This document shows positions 8,656-19,088 of a stretch of DNA of 64,000 bases, piece after piece (the first letter of the stretch is position 1; each line of letters begins with the position of its first letter). Below the pieces are notes generated by a model. The model saw nothing but the letters and a program-made list of their open reading frames with translations. It was not told the DNA's origin and made no database searches. A program made the translations under genes and the position numbers. Source of the stretch: Gemmatimonadota bacterium (lineage in GTDB: Bacteria > Gemmatimonadota > Gemmatimonadetes > Gemmatimonadales > GWC2-71-9); contig QHUU01000068.1 in the NCBI GenBank assembly GCA_003222155.1, positions 1 through 64,000 of the forward strand. The letters run 5' to 3'.

Positions 8656-8712
8656 CCCCGGAGGGCCGCGATCCGTTCCGCGCCCCCGACTCGAAGCCAA
8701 GGAGCACGCGCT

Positions 8713-9189
8713 GTGACCGTCACCGCCTCCGCGGGCGGCCCCCGTGTGGGCGCCGCCGCCCCCGACCTCACGCTCCCGTCCACGGCCGGGACGGACGTCA
8801 CGCTCTCGAGCTTCCGTGGCCGGCGCCACGTGCTGCTCGCATTCTTCCCGCTCGCGTTTACGAGCACCTGCACGGCGGAGAATTGTGCGTTCAGCGAGGA
8901 TTACGGGGCCTTCGAGCGCGCGGACACGGTGGTGCTGCCAATCAGTGTGGACTCGGTGCCCACGCTCAAGGAGTACAAGGCGAAATACGCGCTGCGTCAG
9001 GATCTCCTGAGTGATTTCAAGCGGGACGTGAGCCGGGCCTATGGAACGCTGCTCGCGGACCGCTTCTTCTCGACGCGCGCCTACTTCCTGATCGACAAGC
9101 AGGGAATCCTGCGCTGGCAGCACGTCGAGGCCGAGCTCGGCGCCAGGCGCCACGACGCCGAGCTGCTGCGTCAGATCGAGTCGCTGTGA
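8713..9189 (+). CDS. peroxiredoxin (AhpC/TSA family)
   Basis: A 158-residue cytosolic thiol peroxidase. Catalytic segment P-L-A-F-T50-S-T-C53-T-A-E-N-C58: C53 is the peroxidatic cysteine and C58, five residues on, fits the resolving-cysteine spacing of Bcp/PrxQ-type enzymes, though the overall N-terminus ([15 protein letters not shown]) is also AhpE-like. GTG at 8713 is preceded by AAGGAG. Divergent from superoxide dismutase: the pair would remove superoxide and then peroxide. Contrast with the second peroxiredoxin at 48819, where the catalytic cysteine codon is TGA. Confidence 0.9.
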   Translation: MTVTASAGGPRVGAAAPDLTLPSTAGTDVTLSSFRGRRHVLLAFFPLAFTSTCTAENCAFSEDYGAFERADTVVLPISVDSVPTLKEYKAKYALRQDLLSDFKRDVSRAYGTLLADRFFSTRAYFLIDKQGILRWQHVEAELGARRHDAELLRQIESL

Positions 9190-9218
9190 GCGGCGGGCCG
9201 AGCCGGCACTAGGGTCGC

Positions 9219-10285
<1,067 letters not shown>

Positions 10286-10289
<4 letters not shown>

Positions 10290-11572
10290 GGCGCGTCGTC
10301 GCGCTGTGTCTCGCGTGCTGGGCGTGCGGCGGCAGTCGAGAAGACGGAGGACGGGGCGCGCTCGCGCTGGCCGATCGCATCGATTCGGGCGCCGGCGCGG
10401 CCGAGCTCCAGGAGCGGCTGGTGACACCCTATCTCGCCCGCCATCCCGGCCTCGAGCTCGTGCGGCAGTCGATCGCGGCGCGGGACGAGTACCACCGCGT
10501 GCTGCTCACGTCGCTCGCCGGCGATGATCCTCCCGACGTGTTCCTGCTCGACGCCGAGGACGTGCCGCGAGTCGTGGACCGGGGGGTAGCCCTCGACCTC
10601 GTTCCGTACCTCGCACGAATCGGTGTCGACCCGGCGCGTTACGACCCGGCGCTCCTCGCCGTGTTCCGCCGCGGGGCCGGGATCTACGGGCTCCCGCGGG
10701 GCTATACGCCCGTGGTGATCGCCTACAATAAGGACCTGCTGGATCGTGCCGCGGTCCCCTACCCGACGGACGACTGGACGTGGGACGACTTTCTCCGTGT
10801 CGCGAAACGGCTCACCCGGGACACGGACGGCGATGGGTCGATCGATCAGTGGGGCAGCGCCTTCGACGGGCGCCTGGCCCTCTGGCTGCCGTGGATCTGG
10901 TCGGGCGGCGGCGACGTGTTGTGCGCGGATGGTCGGCGCGCATCGGGGTGTCTCGACTCGCGGGCCACGGTCGAGGCGCTGCGCTGGTATGCCGGTTTGG
11001 CCACGAGCGAGGAGCTAGGGCCGCGAATCCGCGACGCCCGTGACGCGCCCGGGGCCATCGCCCGTCTGTTCGCGAGCGGCCGGCTCGCGTTCATGACGAC
11101 GGGTCACTGGGCGATTCCCGGCCTGCGTGCGATCGTCGCGGCCGGCCGGCTGCACGTGGGATTCGTGGCGATCCCGCACCGCGAGGGCGTCCCGTCCGCC
11201 ACCGTGCTGTACGTGTCGGGCTACGCCGTCCCGGCTATGACGCTGCGGCGCAAGGCCGCCGTGGAGCTCGCAGCCGAGCTCACGGATTCCGCCGCCGCCG
11301 CGGCACGGGGAGAGACCGGGCTGGAGCTGCCGGCCGTCGCGGCGGCGGCGCGGGCCGTGGCGACGGCGGATGCGCTCGGGTGGGACGCGGCGTTTCTGCG
11401 CGCCGCCGCGCGGGGGCGGCCGTCCTGGAGCGCGCGCGTCGGGCCGTGGCGCGACGTTGCCGAACGGCTCGCCGATCTCATGGACCGCGTCGTGAGCACC
11501 CATGAGGACCCGGTGCGTGCGGCGGGTGCCACGGCGCGCGAGCTGGACCGGCTGCTGGGCGCCACGCGATGA
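10286..11572 (+). CDS. sugar ABC importer substrate-binding lipoprotein
   Basis: A 428-residue extracellular solute-binding protein of family 1. GTG at 10286 overlaps the upstream stop and gives a signal peptide with C14 in C-W-A-C-G-G as likely lipidation site. Landmarks: 'DPPDVFLLDAEDVPRVVDRG', 'GLPRGYTPVVIAYNKDLLDRAAV' and 'WTWDDFLRVAKRLT', all typical of oligosaccharide-binding proteins. It delivers sugar to the two permeases downstream. The convergent alpha-glycosidase suggests an alpha-galactoside or related oligosaccharide as ligand (inference). Confidence 0.9.
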
Positions 11573-13428
11573 CAGCGCGCGCGCGCGGCCGGTGGGCGGC
11601 ACTCGTCGCCCTCGCGGCGGCCACCCTGCTCCCGCTCACTGCCGCGCGCCGGGTGCGCGCTCGGTGGGACCGGGGGCTCGCCGCGCGCGACGCGTCCGCC
11701 GCCGCCGGGTACCTGGCGATCGTCACACCCATGGCGCGGAGTGGCGGCGGGTACGACCTGCCGCAGCTCTTGATCCGCGCGCGGGCGCTCGCCGGGCTTC
11801 CGGGACTCGCGGTCGACTTCGAGATCTACGACCGCACCGCACCCCTGGTGCACGCCACGGCGCCCCCGCTTCTCCCCGCGGTGCTCGAGCAGCTGCGTCG
11901 CGAGGTCGCCGTGCGCTGGACGGGGGAGGCGATGCTCGCGCCCCTGCTCGATCGTGACGGCTGGGATGTCGTGGGCGCGGTCGCGGCCCAGCCGCAAGGG
12001 GCAGGCTGGCCCGTGTCGCCGTGGTCCTTCGCCGCGTTGCTGCTGTTTGTAGCGGCCGGCGTGCAGGCGGTGCGCGCGATGGGGGTGACGGGCGAGCCGT
12101 GGCGCCAGGCGCTGGGGCGCTACGGCGCGGCCGCCGGCCTGTTCGGCGTGGCGATGTTTGCCGACGTTCGCCTGGCCGGCCGCGGGGCCACGGATCAGTG
12201 GCTCTCCGATGCACGGCTGCTCATGCAGGAGGCAATGGCCCGAGTCCCCGAGACTCGCGCCGCGCCCGCCAGCCTCGCGCCCATCGCTCGCGGCGCCGAG
12301 CTGGCGCCGGCGGACTCGCTCGGGTCGGGCGTCGTGCGACGCGATGTCGCCGGTCTCGTGCGCGCCGTGGTTGCCGTGCGGCTGGGGCCCGGACGCTGGG
12401 TCGAGCTGAGGGCCCGCCCCCTGGAAGCCGGCACGGCGCCCTGGCTCGCGGTCGTGCTCGGCCTGGCCGCGCTCGGTCCGCTGGGTGCGCTCCTGGCCGG
12501 CTGGAGCCTCGCCGCATCGCCGCGGCAGCGGCGCGAGACCGTGGCGGCGTGGGGCTTTCTGGCACCGTCGGCGCTGCACCTCGTCGCCTTCACGGTGGGC
12601 CCGCTGCTGTTCGCCCTGTACCTGTCCGTGCACCGGTTCAGCCCCGTCGAGCCGGCCCGGCCGCTCATCGGGCTGGCCGGTTACGCGCAGGCGCTGGGGA
12701 ACCCCCTCGTCTGGGCGGCGCTCGGGCGTACGCTGCTCTACGCCTGCTACGTCCCGGTCTCCGTGGCGTTGGCGCTCGCTCTCGCGCTGCTGCTCCGCGG
12801 CCGATCGCGGGGCGCGAGGCTCGCGCGGACGCTGTTCTTCCTGCCCGCCGTCTCGTCGGTGGTGGCGGTCGCCCTCGTGTGGCGGTGGATGTATCAGCCG
12901 GACGTCGGGCTCGTCAATCACCTGCTTGGGCACCTGCTTGGGCACCCGTTTGGGCAGCTGCTCACGCGCGCAGGATTGGGACGGGTGGACTGGGTGGGCG
13001 ATCCCGCAATCGCGCTCATCGCGGTGATGATCGTCTCCGTGTGGACGCAGCTCGGGTATCAGATGGCCGTGTTTCACGCCGGGCTCGAGAGTATCCCTCG
13101 GGCGTACGTCGATGCCGCCCGCGTGGACGGCGCGAACGCGTGGCAGCGGTTCCGGCGCGTGACGCTCCCGCTGCTCCGGCCGGTGATCCTGTTCGTGCTG
13201 GTGACCGGGATCCTCGGCGCGTGCCAGGTGTTCGCTCTGGTCGCGGTTCTCACGGGGGGAGGTCCCGTCAGCGCCACGGACGTGGCGGTGTATCGGATTT
13301 ACCGGACCGCCTGGGAGCAGCTCCAGTTCGGCGATGCCAGCGTACTCTCTGTCCTGCTCTTCGTGCTCCTGCTTGCGGCTACACGGGCCCAGCTGAAGCT
13401 CCTCGACCGGCGAGTAGAGCATGCGTAG
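11569..13428 (+). CDS. sugar ABC importer permease (MalF type) with large N-terminal extension
   Basis: A 619-residue inner-membrane subunit. The C-terminal ~300 residues are a standard MalF/UgpA permease, with the ATPase-coupling loop Y-V-D-A-A-R-V-D-G-A-N-A-W-Q-R-F at about 500-516. The first ~315 residues are extra: an N-terminal hydrophobic segment (residues 10-25), an extracytoplasmic-looking region, hydrophobic segments near 150-165 and 185-200, another soluble stretch, then a helix near 290. Sugar permeases are normally about 290-310 residues. The insert has no motif I recognise. A 15-bp tandem repeat at 12914-12955 encodes the H-L-L-G repeats. Start and stop both overlap neighbours. 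Confidence 0.85.
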   Translation: MTARARGRWAALVALAAATLLPLTAARRVRARWDRGLAARDASAAAGYLAIVTPMARSGGGYDLPQLLIRARALAGLPGLAVDFEIYDRTAPLVHATAPPLLPAVLEQLRREVAVRWTGEAMLAPLLDRDGWDVVGAVAAQPQGAGWPVSPWSFAALLLFVAAGVQAVRAMGVTGEPWRQALGRYGAAAGLFGVAMFADVRLAGRGATDQWLSDARLLMQEAMARVPETRAAPASLAPIARGAELAPADSLGSGVVRRDVAGLVRAVVAVRLGPGRWVELRARPLEAGTAPWLAVVLGLAALGPLGALLAGWSLAASPRQRRETVAAWGFLAPSALHLVAFTVGPLLFALYLSVHRFSPVEPARPLIGLAGYAQALGNPLVWAALGRTLLYACYVPVSVALALALALLLRGRSRGARLARTLFFLPAVSSVVAVALVWRWMYQPDVGLVNHLLGHLLGHPFGQLLTRAGLGRVDWVGDPAIALIAVMIVSVWTQLGYQMAVFHAGLESIPRAYVDAARVDGANAWQRFRRVTLPLLRPVILFVLVTGILGACQVFALVAVLTGGGPVSATDVAVYRIYRTAWEQLQFGDASVLSVLLFVLLLAATRAQLKLLDRRVEHA

Positions 13429-14227
13429 GCCGAAAGCGCGACGAGTGAAGCGAAGGGATTGGCCTGCTTACGCACTCGGCCTCCCGATGGCCCTCCTCAT
13501 GGTTGCACCATTCCTTTATATGGTCGCCACGGCGCTGCTGGGAGAGGGGGACACGCTGCGCCGCGTGCATCCCGAAAACTTCGCCGCCGCGCTCGCTGCC
13601 GCGCCGTTCGGCCGGTTCTTCCTCAACAGCGCGATCTTCTCGGTCGCCGTGGCTCTGGGGCAGGTGCTCACCAGTACCACTGCCGCCTACGCCTTCGCAC
13701 GGCTGCGATTCCCCGGACGCGACCGCGTGTTCACCTTGTATCTTTCGGCGCTCATGCTTCCGGTCGTCCTGCTCCTCGTCCCCCGCTTCCTGCTCATCAG
13801 CGCGCTCGGCTGGGCGGACACCTACCAGGGATTGATCTCGACGGAGCTGGTATCCGTCAGCGGGATCTTCCTCTTGCGGCAGTTCTTTCTCGCCATTCCA
13901 CGGGATCTCGAAGACGCCGCGCGGCTGGAAGGTGCGGGGGAATGGACGGTCTTCCGGCGCGTGGTCCTGCCGCAGTCCGGGCCGGCGCTCGCCACGCTGG
14001 GCGTGCTGGCGCTCGCCGACCAGTGGAAGAGCTTCTTCTGGCCGCTCGTCGCCACGTCCTCCGCCGACATGCAGGTGTTGGAAGTGGGTATCGCGCGCCT
14101 GCACGGCGCGTACGACCTGAACTGGCCGTATCAAATGGCGGCGGCGACGGCGGCGGTGGTCCCGATGATGGTCCTGTACTGGGTCGCACACAAGTACTTC
14201 ATGCGCGGGATTCAGTTGCGCGTCTAG
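13421..14227 (+). CDS. sugar ABC importer permease (MalG type)
   Basis: A 268-residue inner-membrane subunit, normal length. Six hydrophobic segments and the coupling motif L-E-D-A-A-R-L-E-G-A-G-E-W-T-V-F-R-R at about 165-182, followed by V-V-L-P-Q-S-G-P-A-L. ATG at 13421 overlaps the MalF-type gene by 8 bp. Completes a canonical importer (ATPase, binding protein, two permeases). Its TAG stop shares a CTAG with the stop of the convergent glycosidase gene, so no intergenic terminator exists. Confidence 0.92.
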   Translation: MRRPKARRVKRRDWPAYALGLPMALLMVAPFLYMVATALLGEGDTLRRVHPENFAAALAAAPFGRFFLNSAIFSVAVALGQVLTSTTAAYAFARLRFPGRDRVFTLYLSALMLPVVLLLVPRFLLISALGWADTYQGLISTELVSVSGIFLLRQFFLAIPRDLEDAARLEGAGEWTVFRRVVLPQSGPALATLGVLALADQWKSFFWPLVATSSADMQVLEVGIARLHGAYDLNWPYQMAAATAAVVPMMVLYWVAHKYFMRGIQLRV

Positions 14228-16980
14228 TCTTTGCGTTTCCTCGTTGTCGGGGTTGATCGGAAGCTCAACTCCCACTTGATGTCCCGTCCGTCTCCCCCGG
14301 CGGCCCATTCAATCACCGCGTGTCCCGTTTCCAGGCTCCTTACCGTGCAAGGCACGTCGGCCTTGCACGTCCCGGGCCGCAGCCCTTTCGGGACGGCGAC
14401 GGTGACGGCATAGGCACGAGCGTCGAGATTTACCGACTTCGCGGCGAGCGTACGCGCCGCGGCATCCCACGTCTCCTCCGTGATGTCGACGGCACCCTGC
14501 ACGACGTGTCGCGTCGTCCCGATCACCAGCGGGCGCGCCGCGGCGGGCCGCACCCCGAGTGTGAGGGTGCTGCGCGCCTCGAGCGTGACCGTGACCGTGT
14601 CTTTGAGATCGGCGAGTGGTGCGTCGCGCCACACGTCATAGGCGGTGAACCGCGCGCCCGCGATGCCGAGCGCGCCGAGGGAGAGCGACGTGGGGAGCGG
14701 CTCGTCGTCCCAATTCACCAGCACCACGGTCCACCAGCGCGGCGCACCCTCGACCACCCAGGCGCGCGGCGGCGCATCCCGGTGTACGCTCCAGAGGCCG
14801 CCACTCCCTCCCGTGCCGCCGAACACCCGCACGGCGAGCACATTGTCCCCGCCCCAGTTCAGGGTGTCGGAGGCGATGCGATAGCGGCGGTACGCCTGCG
14901 ACACCGCGCGGTCGCCGGGTGGCAAGTCTCCGGTCCCGCCCACTCTCACGCCGTTCAAGAACGCCTCGTCGGCATCGGCGATCTTCCCGAGCTCGAGGTA
15001 CACTGGCCGCGCGGGGACGAGTGGCGGGAGCGAGAATCGCGTCCGGTACCAGCCAAACCCGGTGTAGTCCCGATGCCCCGCCTCGTTCCAGCGCTGGGGC
15101 ACCGGGATCGTCTCCCACGCCGCTTCGTCGAAGTCACGGGTGCGGTACGCGGCGTCGTCTCCGGTTCGGAAGCGCCAGGGCCCCTTGAGCGGGACCACGT
15201 CGTCGCCGGCGACGATCGCCGGCGCGACGTCGCGCTCCACCACGGCGGCATCGATCGGGCGGGCCCCCACCGGCGCGACCGGGAGCGTGCGTTGCAGCAG
15301 GGCGAGTCGCTCGGGTGGGAGCTTCGGGAGGTTGTCCGAGAAGAGGGTGAGCCCGCCCGTCACCGCGACGAGGGACGCCCACGCCCGCGCTTCGGCCGGT
15401 GTGAGCGGGGGCCGCACCACGAGGCAGTCGGGATCGTTGAGCCAGGCCGAGCGCTGGTAGAAGCTGCGCAGCCCCGCCGCGCGCGCCGCAGGCTGGAGCC
15501 CGCCCCAGCTGGCGGCAACGTCCGGAGCGATCCGCATCCCGTTCACGAGTCCGACGGCGTGCTGCAGCGGCGCGGCGCTCCCCACCACGAACGCCTCGGT
15601 GCCGAGTCCGTCGCGAATCGCGCCCAGCCCGCCGCGGTACGCTTCCGCGTGCGTCAGGCCGCCGTAATGACCCGTCCCCAGCGTGGCCCAGCGGAGCGCG
15701 TCGATTCTGAGATAATCGTAGCCCCAGTCGCGCACGACGCGGCGGGCCAGGTCGAACAGCCATTGCTGGACCTTGGGATGCGCGCCGTCGAGCGCGTAGA
15801 TCTGGCCGCCCCACGACTCGCGCGTGTCGCACGCCACGGGGCCGCTGGCGTCGCGCAGCAGCCAGTCGGGGTGCTCGGCGGGGACGCCCGACCGCTCCGC
15901 GACAGCGAACGGCGCCAGCCACAGACCGGCCTTGAACCCCTTCGCGTGGATCTGATCGGTCAGCCAGGCGTGTCCGTGGGGAAACTTGTCGTTGGTGTCC
16001 CACGCGCCGGCCGCCCGCTGATATCCGTCGTCGAGCTCGATGTAACGGAAGAACCTGCGGTCGAAGCTGGCGGCGCAGAATTCCGTGTTCGCCACCACGT
16101 CCGTTTCATTGACGCCGCCCGCCAGCTCTTGCCGCGAGCACCAGCCCGCGGGTGCCACCGCCTGTGCCAGCCGGTCCTGATCGACCGGCGAGGAGGGGAT
16201 GAACAAGGCGCGCAGCGCGGTCAGGCCGTCGCCCTGGGGATCGAACGCCAGTCGCATGCGGGAGGCGTCCCCCTCGGGCCGGAGCGGTCGTGTCGGGAAC
16301 CATTCGCTTGCCGCCTCGAGCCCCTGCGGTCCCAGCTGGACGCGGGCCTCGCCGGGCTCCCCGGCATCAAAGGCGATCGCCAGGCCTCGGCCCCCGCGTG
16401 TGAGTCCGAGCGCCCCGTGACTCGTCAGACCCGATGCCTCCGCCCCACCCACGGCTACCACCCGGCACGGGTCGAGAGACTGATACCCGTTCACGAGGGC
16501 GACCAGCGGGCCGGGTCCGCCCAGCACGCCGGACTCGGGGAGCTGGAAGAAGCGTATTCCTTTCACGCTGGGGAGGTAGCGATCGGGGAACACGGTGACG
16601 GTGACGACGGCCTGCGGGGCCTCGGCCGCGCCCGCCGTGAGAAACTCCGCCTCCACCCACACGCCGGCGGCACGGCCGCGCACCACGACGGCGTCGCCGC
16701 CGGGGGGGCGACGGCTGCCGACCGTGCTATCTTCCAAGTCGGCGAGGCCGAGGGGGCGGTCGGCGAGCCAGGTCACCATTTCCGCGTCGCGGATGAGCGG
16801 AACGGGAGCGCCGTCCCCGTAGTACCACAGTGACCAGCGGCGGCGCTCGTCCAGCTCGAAGCGTAACCTCCCCGTCCCCGCCACCCCGGACGGTCGAGGG
16901 CGGTGGAGGGCGGTCGAGGGCGGGGCGATCAGGCCGCTGGAAACCCCGCCGGTGAGGAGAACGAACGTGCGTCGGTCCAT
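14224..16980 (-). CDS. GH36-type alpha-galactosidase-like enzyme with inserted GH2-like domain
   Basis: About 918 residues. The N-terminus (DRRTFVLLTGG) is Tat/Sec signal-like. Residues ~40-290 form a beta-sandwich and ~300-560 a TIM barrel: 'ELDDGYQ', 'GFKAGLWLAPFAV', nucleophile candidate D427 in Y-L-R-I-D-A-L-R-W and acid/base candidate D487 in R-I-A-P-D, as in GH36/GH27 alpha-galactosidases. Residues ~580-700 resemble the galactose-binding domain of GH2 enzymes ('PWRFRTGDDAAY...DFDEAAW...W-Y-R-T-R-F'), an unusual insertion. ATG at 16980 preferred; a GTG at 16986 is also possible. Convergent with the sugar importer, so alpha-galactoside degradation is likely. Three CGGTSGAGGG decamers encode residues ~20-30. 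Confidence 0.82.
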   Translation of the reverse strand: MDRRTFVLLTGGVSSGLIAPPSTALHRPRPSGVAGTGRLRFELDERRRWSLWYYGDGAPVPLIRDAEMVTWLADRPLGLADLEDSTVGSRRPPGGDAVVVRGRAAGVWVEAEFLTAGAAEAPQAVVTVTVFPDRYLPSVKGIRFFQLPESGVLGGPGPLVALVNGYQSLDPCRVVAVGGAEASGLTSHGALGLTRGGRGLAIAFDAGEPGEARVQLGPQGLEAASEWFPTRPLRPEGDASRMRLAFDPQGDGLTALRALFIPSSPVDQDRLAQAVAPAGWCSRQELAGGVNETDVVANTEFCAASFDRRFFRYIELDDGYQRAAGAWDTNDKFPHGHAWLTDQIHAKGFKAGLWLAPFAVAERSGVPAEHPDWLLRDASGPVACDTRESWGGQIYALDGAHPKVQQWLFDLARRVVRDWGYDYLRIDALRWATLGTGHYGGLTHAEAYRGGLGAIRDGLGTEAFVVGSAAPLQHAVGLVNGMRIAPDVAASWGGLQPAARAAGLRSFYQRSAWLNDPDCLVVRPPLTPAEARAWASLVAVTGGLTLFSDNLPKLPPERLALLQRTLPVAPVGARPIDAAVVERDVAPAIVAGDDVVPLKGPWRFRTGDDAAYRTRDFDEAAWETIPVPQRWNEAGHRDYTGFGWYRTRFSLPPLVPARPVYLELGKIADADEAFLNGVRVGGTGDLPPGDRAVSQAYRRYRIASDTLNWGGDNVLAVRVFGGTGGSGGLWSVHRDAPPRAWVVEGAPRWWTVVLVNWDDEPLPTSLSLGALGIAGARFTAYDVWRDAPLADLKDTVTVTLEARSTLTLGVRPAAARPLVIGTTRHVVQGAVDITEETWDAAARTLAAKSVNLDARAYAVTVAVPKGLRPGTCKADVPCTVRSLETGHAVIEWAAGGDGRDIKWELSFRSTPTTRKRKD
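16891..16920 (+). repeat. three tandem decamers inside the glycosidase N-terminus
   Basis: CGGTCGAGGG, CGGTGGAGGG, CGGTCGAGGG in perfect 10-bp register, coding (on the minus strand) for a low-complexity stretch just after the signal peptide. Same consensus as the repeats at 46394, 57628 and 59122. Confidence 0.85.
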
Positions 16981-17521
16981 GGTCACAATGTTGGCGGCCC
17001 TCGCCGGTTTGTCTACGCCGCTGGTCGCGCAGGAGACGCGCGGCGGGCTGTTGACGCTCGGGCTCGCCTACACGGTCGGCAGCGGTTGGCAAATCCAAGG
17101 CTTCGACGTCGGCTACGGGCGCGGGCTGCCCTCCGGACCGATTGCGGCGGTGTCGCTCGGTGCGCGCCTCGGCGAATTCATCGACCAGCGGGCGATCATC
17201 GGCGGCTCGCAGGGGTTTGTCTTCGGCGCCACCCTCGGCGCGCGGACCCGCGCCCTGACCGTCGCCGAGTTCGGGTCGGACACGGCGCCGAGCCGCGTGG
17301 GACTCGACGTCACCGTCGAGACGACGGGCTACGCCGGCGCGCACTCGCCGCTCGGGATCGGGTCGCCGTGGGGTGCGGTCTCCGTCCTCCCCGGCCTGCG
17401 GGTCGGCGGTTTCGGGCTCGTGTTCGGCCCCACGGCATTTTTCGGCACCGCTACCCTCGTCCGGCCGTTCTTGGGCGTGCGCTTCGACGTGCCGCTGGCG
17501 CGGCGGGAGCGCCATCCCTAG
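16967..17521 (+). CDS. exported hypothetical protein
   Basis: About 184 residues of unknown function. GTG at 16967 is favoured because GAGGAG lies 7 bp upstream; it yields V-R-R-S-M-V-T-M-L-A-A-L-A-G-L with a cleavage site after V-A-Q. ATGs at 16979 and 16988 are alternatives. The mature part is rich in Gly and alternating hydrophobic residues ('LTLGLAYTVGSGWQI', 'FGLVFGPTAFFGTATLVRPFLGVRFDVPL'), suggestive of a small beta-barrel or beta-rich surface protein. With this start the gene overlaps the 5' end of the divergent glycosidase. Confidence 0.6.
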   Translation: MRRSMVTMLAALAGLSTPLVAQETRGGLLTLGLAYTVGSGWQIQGFDVGYGRGLPSGPIAAVSLGARLGEFIDQRAIIGGSQGFVFGATLGARTRALTVAEFGSDTAPSRVGLDVTVETTGYAGAHSPLGIGSPWGAVSVLPGLRVGGFGLVFGPTAFFGTATLVRPFLGVRFDVPLARRERHP

Positions 17522-17524
17522 TTT
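17519..17524 (+). promoter_or_regulatory. possible -10 box for a leaderless transcript
   Basis: TAGTTT followed by exactly 7 nt and then the ATG at 17532 of the histidine kinase. That spacing would put +1 on the start codon. No clear -35 box and no ribosome-binding site precede the ATG. Confidence 0.3.
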
Positions 17525-17531
17525 AGCGCCG

Positions 17532-19088
17532 ATGGCGGTCCCTTCCCTCGATACCGAGCACCCCGGTATCCGGGTCATCGCGGAAGTAGCGTCGGTGCTG
17601 CAGGCGGGCCTCGCGTCCGGCGAGGCCCTGCACGGCGTGGTGAGTGCGCTGCGGCGCGGGCTCAACCTGCGCCGCTGCCGCCTCTGGCTCCGCACACCCG
17701 ACGGCTCGCGCTTCGCATCGGTCACCACGTCCGGGGACGAGGAGGACGTGCCGGGCTACCCGCAGCCGGTGGCCGAGTGGGTGCGGCACGGGCCGCAGCG
17801 CGAGGGTGTCCCGGGCGGCTCGGTCGTGCGGCTGCCGCTGATCCACGACGACGAGCCCCTCGGAGCGCTCGAGGTCGTCATCCCCACTGGTCGCTACGAA
17901 GGAATCGCGCACGACGTGGTGGTCGTAGTGGCCCGTATTCTCGCCCCCATGATCGCCGCGACGGAGCTGTCCCAGGACCTCGCCTCCGAGGTGGCGCTGC
18001 GCACCCACGAGATGGAGGCGCAGCGCAGCTTCGCCGCCCAGATCGTCGACTCCCTCCCCGTCGGGCTGTACGTGATCGACCGCACCTATCGGATCCGCGC
18101 CTGGAACCGCAAGCGCGAGACGGGGACGCAGGGCGTGTCGCGCGAGGACGCCGTGGGGCGCGAGATCTTCGACGTGCTCGACCGCCAGCCGCGCGACCTC
18201 CTGAAACGGGAGTTCGACCGCGTCTTCGACACCGGCGAGCTGCAGCAGGTCGAAATGGAGTCGCAGGCGACGGGCGAGGCGCGCCATTACCGCATCACCA
18301 AGATTCCGATGCATCAGGACGGCGGCGTCATCTCGCACGTCATTACCATCGGCGAGGACATCACCGAGTGGCGTCAGGCCCAGCAGCGTCTCACGGAGAC
18401 GGAGAAGCTCGCCGCGGTGGGCCAACTCGCGGCCGGCGTGATGCACGAGATCAACAACCCCCTGGCGACGATCCTCGCCTGCTGCGAGGCGCTGGCTCTC
18501 CGGACGGCGGACCTGGCGCCGCCGGACCGCCACGGCTACGACGAGTACCTGAAGATCATCGACACCGAGGTCCAGCGCTGCCGTCGCATCGTAGAGAGCC
18601 TGTTGGACTTCTCGCGCCCCAAGGGCGGTGACAAGAAGCCCACGGACGTGAACGGCGTGGTGGAGCGCACGCTGTTCCTCCTCAAGCACCACGCGCGGTT
18701 CAAACGGTTGACCGTGGTGCGCGAGCTGGCGACGGGCCTGCCGGCGGTGCTCGCCGACCACGAGCGCTTGATCCAGAGCTTCATGGCGCTCATGCTCAAC
18801 GCGCTGGACGCGATGGACTCGCGCGGCACGCTCACCGTGCGGAGCCGGATCAACCCGGACCGTGGCGACGAGATCCTGCTCGAGTTCATCGACACGGGCA
18901 CGGGGATCAAGCGGGAGGACCTCCCCAAAATCTTCGAGCCTTTCTTCACCACCAAACCCCAGGGACGCGGCACCGGCCTGGGTCTTTCCATCTGCTACGG
19001 CATCATCGCCGAGCACCGGGGGCGGATCGACGTCGAATCGCAGGTGGGCGTCGGTTCGAACTTCAGGGTATATCTCCCCATCGGCTGA
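17532..19088 (+). CDS. GAF-PAS sensor histidine kinase (NtrB-like)
   Basis: A 518-residue cytosolic kinase with no membrane segments. Order: GAF-like domain (~20-150), short coiled region (~150-175), PAS domain (~176-285: 'IVDSLPVGLYVIDRTYRIRAWNRKRE'), HisKA with phospho-acceptor H305 in A-G-V-M-H-E-I-N-N-P, and HATPase_c with N-box 'LMLNALDAMD', G1 'DTGTGI' and G2 'GRGTGLGLSI'. The HEINNP form is typical of NtrB/AtoS-like kinases. The signal sensed by the GAF and PAS domains is unknown. The stop overlaps the response-regulator start. Confidence 0.9.
   Translation: MAVPSLDTEHPGIRVIAEVASVLQAGLASGEALHGVVSALRRGLNLRRCRLWLRTPDGSRFASVTTSGDEEDVPGYPQPVAEWVRHGPQREGVPGGSVVRLPLIHDDEPLGALEVVIPTGRYEGIAHDVVVVVARILAPMIAATELSQDLASEVALRTHEMEAQRSFAAQIVDSLPVGLYVIDRTYRIRAWNRKRETGTQGVSREDAVGREIFDVLDRQPRDLLKREFDRVFDTGELQQVEMESQATGEARHYRITKIPMHQDGGVISHVITIGEDITEWRQAQQRLTETEKLAAVGQLAAGVMHEINNPLATILACCEALALRTADLAPPDRHGYDEYLKIIDTEVQRCRRIVESLLDFSRPKGGDKKPTDVNGVVERTLFLLKHHARFKRLTVVRELATGLPAVLADHERLIQSFMALMLNALDAMDSRGTLTVRSRINPDRGDEILLEFIDTGTGIKREDLPKIFEPFFTTKPQGRGTGLGLSICYGIIAEHRGRIDVESQVGVGSNFRVYLPIG

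Noticed and set aside
8471-8712. Possible small RNA or riboswitch between sod and prx
   Set aside because: Only a weak promoter-like pair is visible; no conserved structure that I can recognise.
14320-16833. 837-codon plus-strand open frame opposite the glycosidase
   Set aside because: No recognisable motif; the minus strand encodes a full GH36-like enzyme. Lack of stops reflects GC bias.
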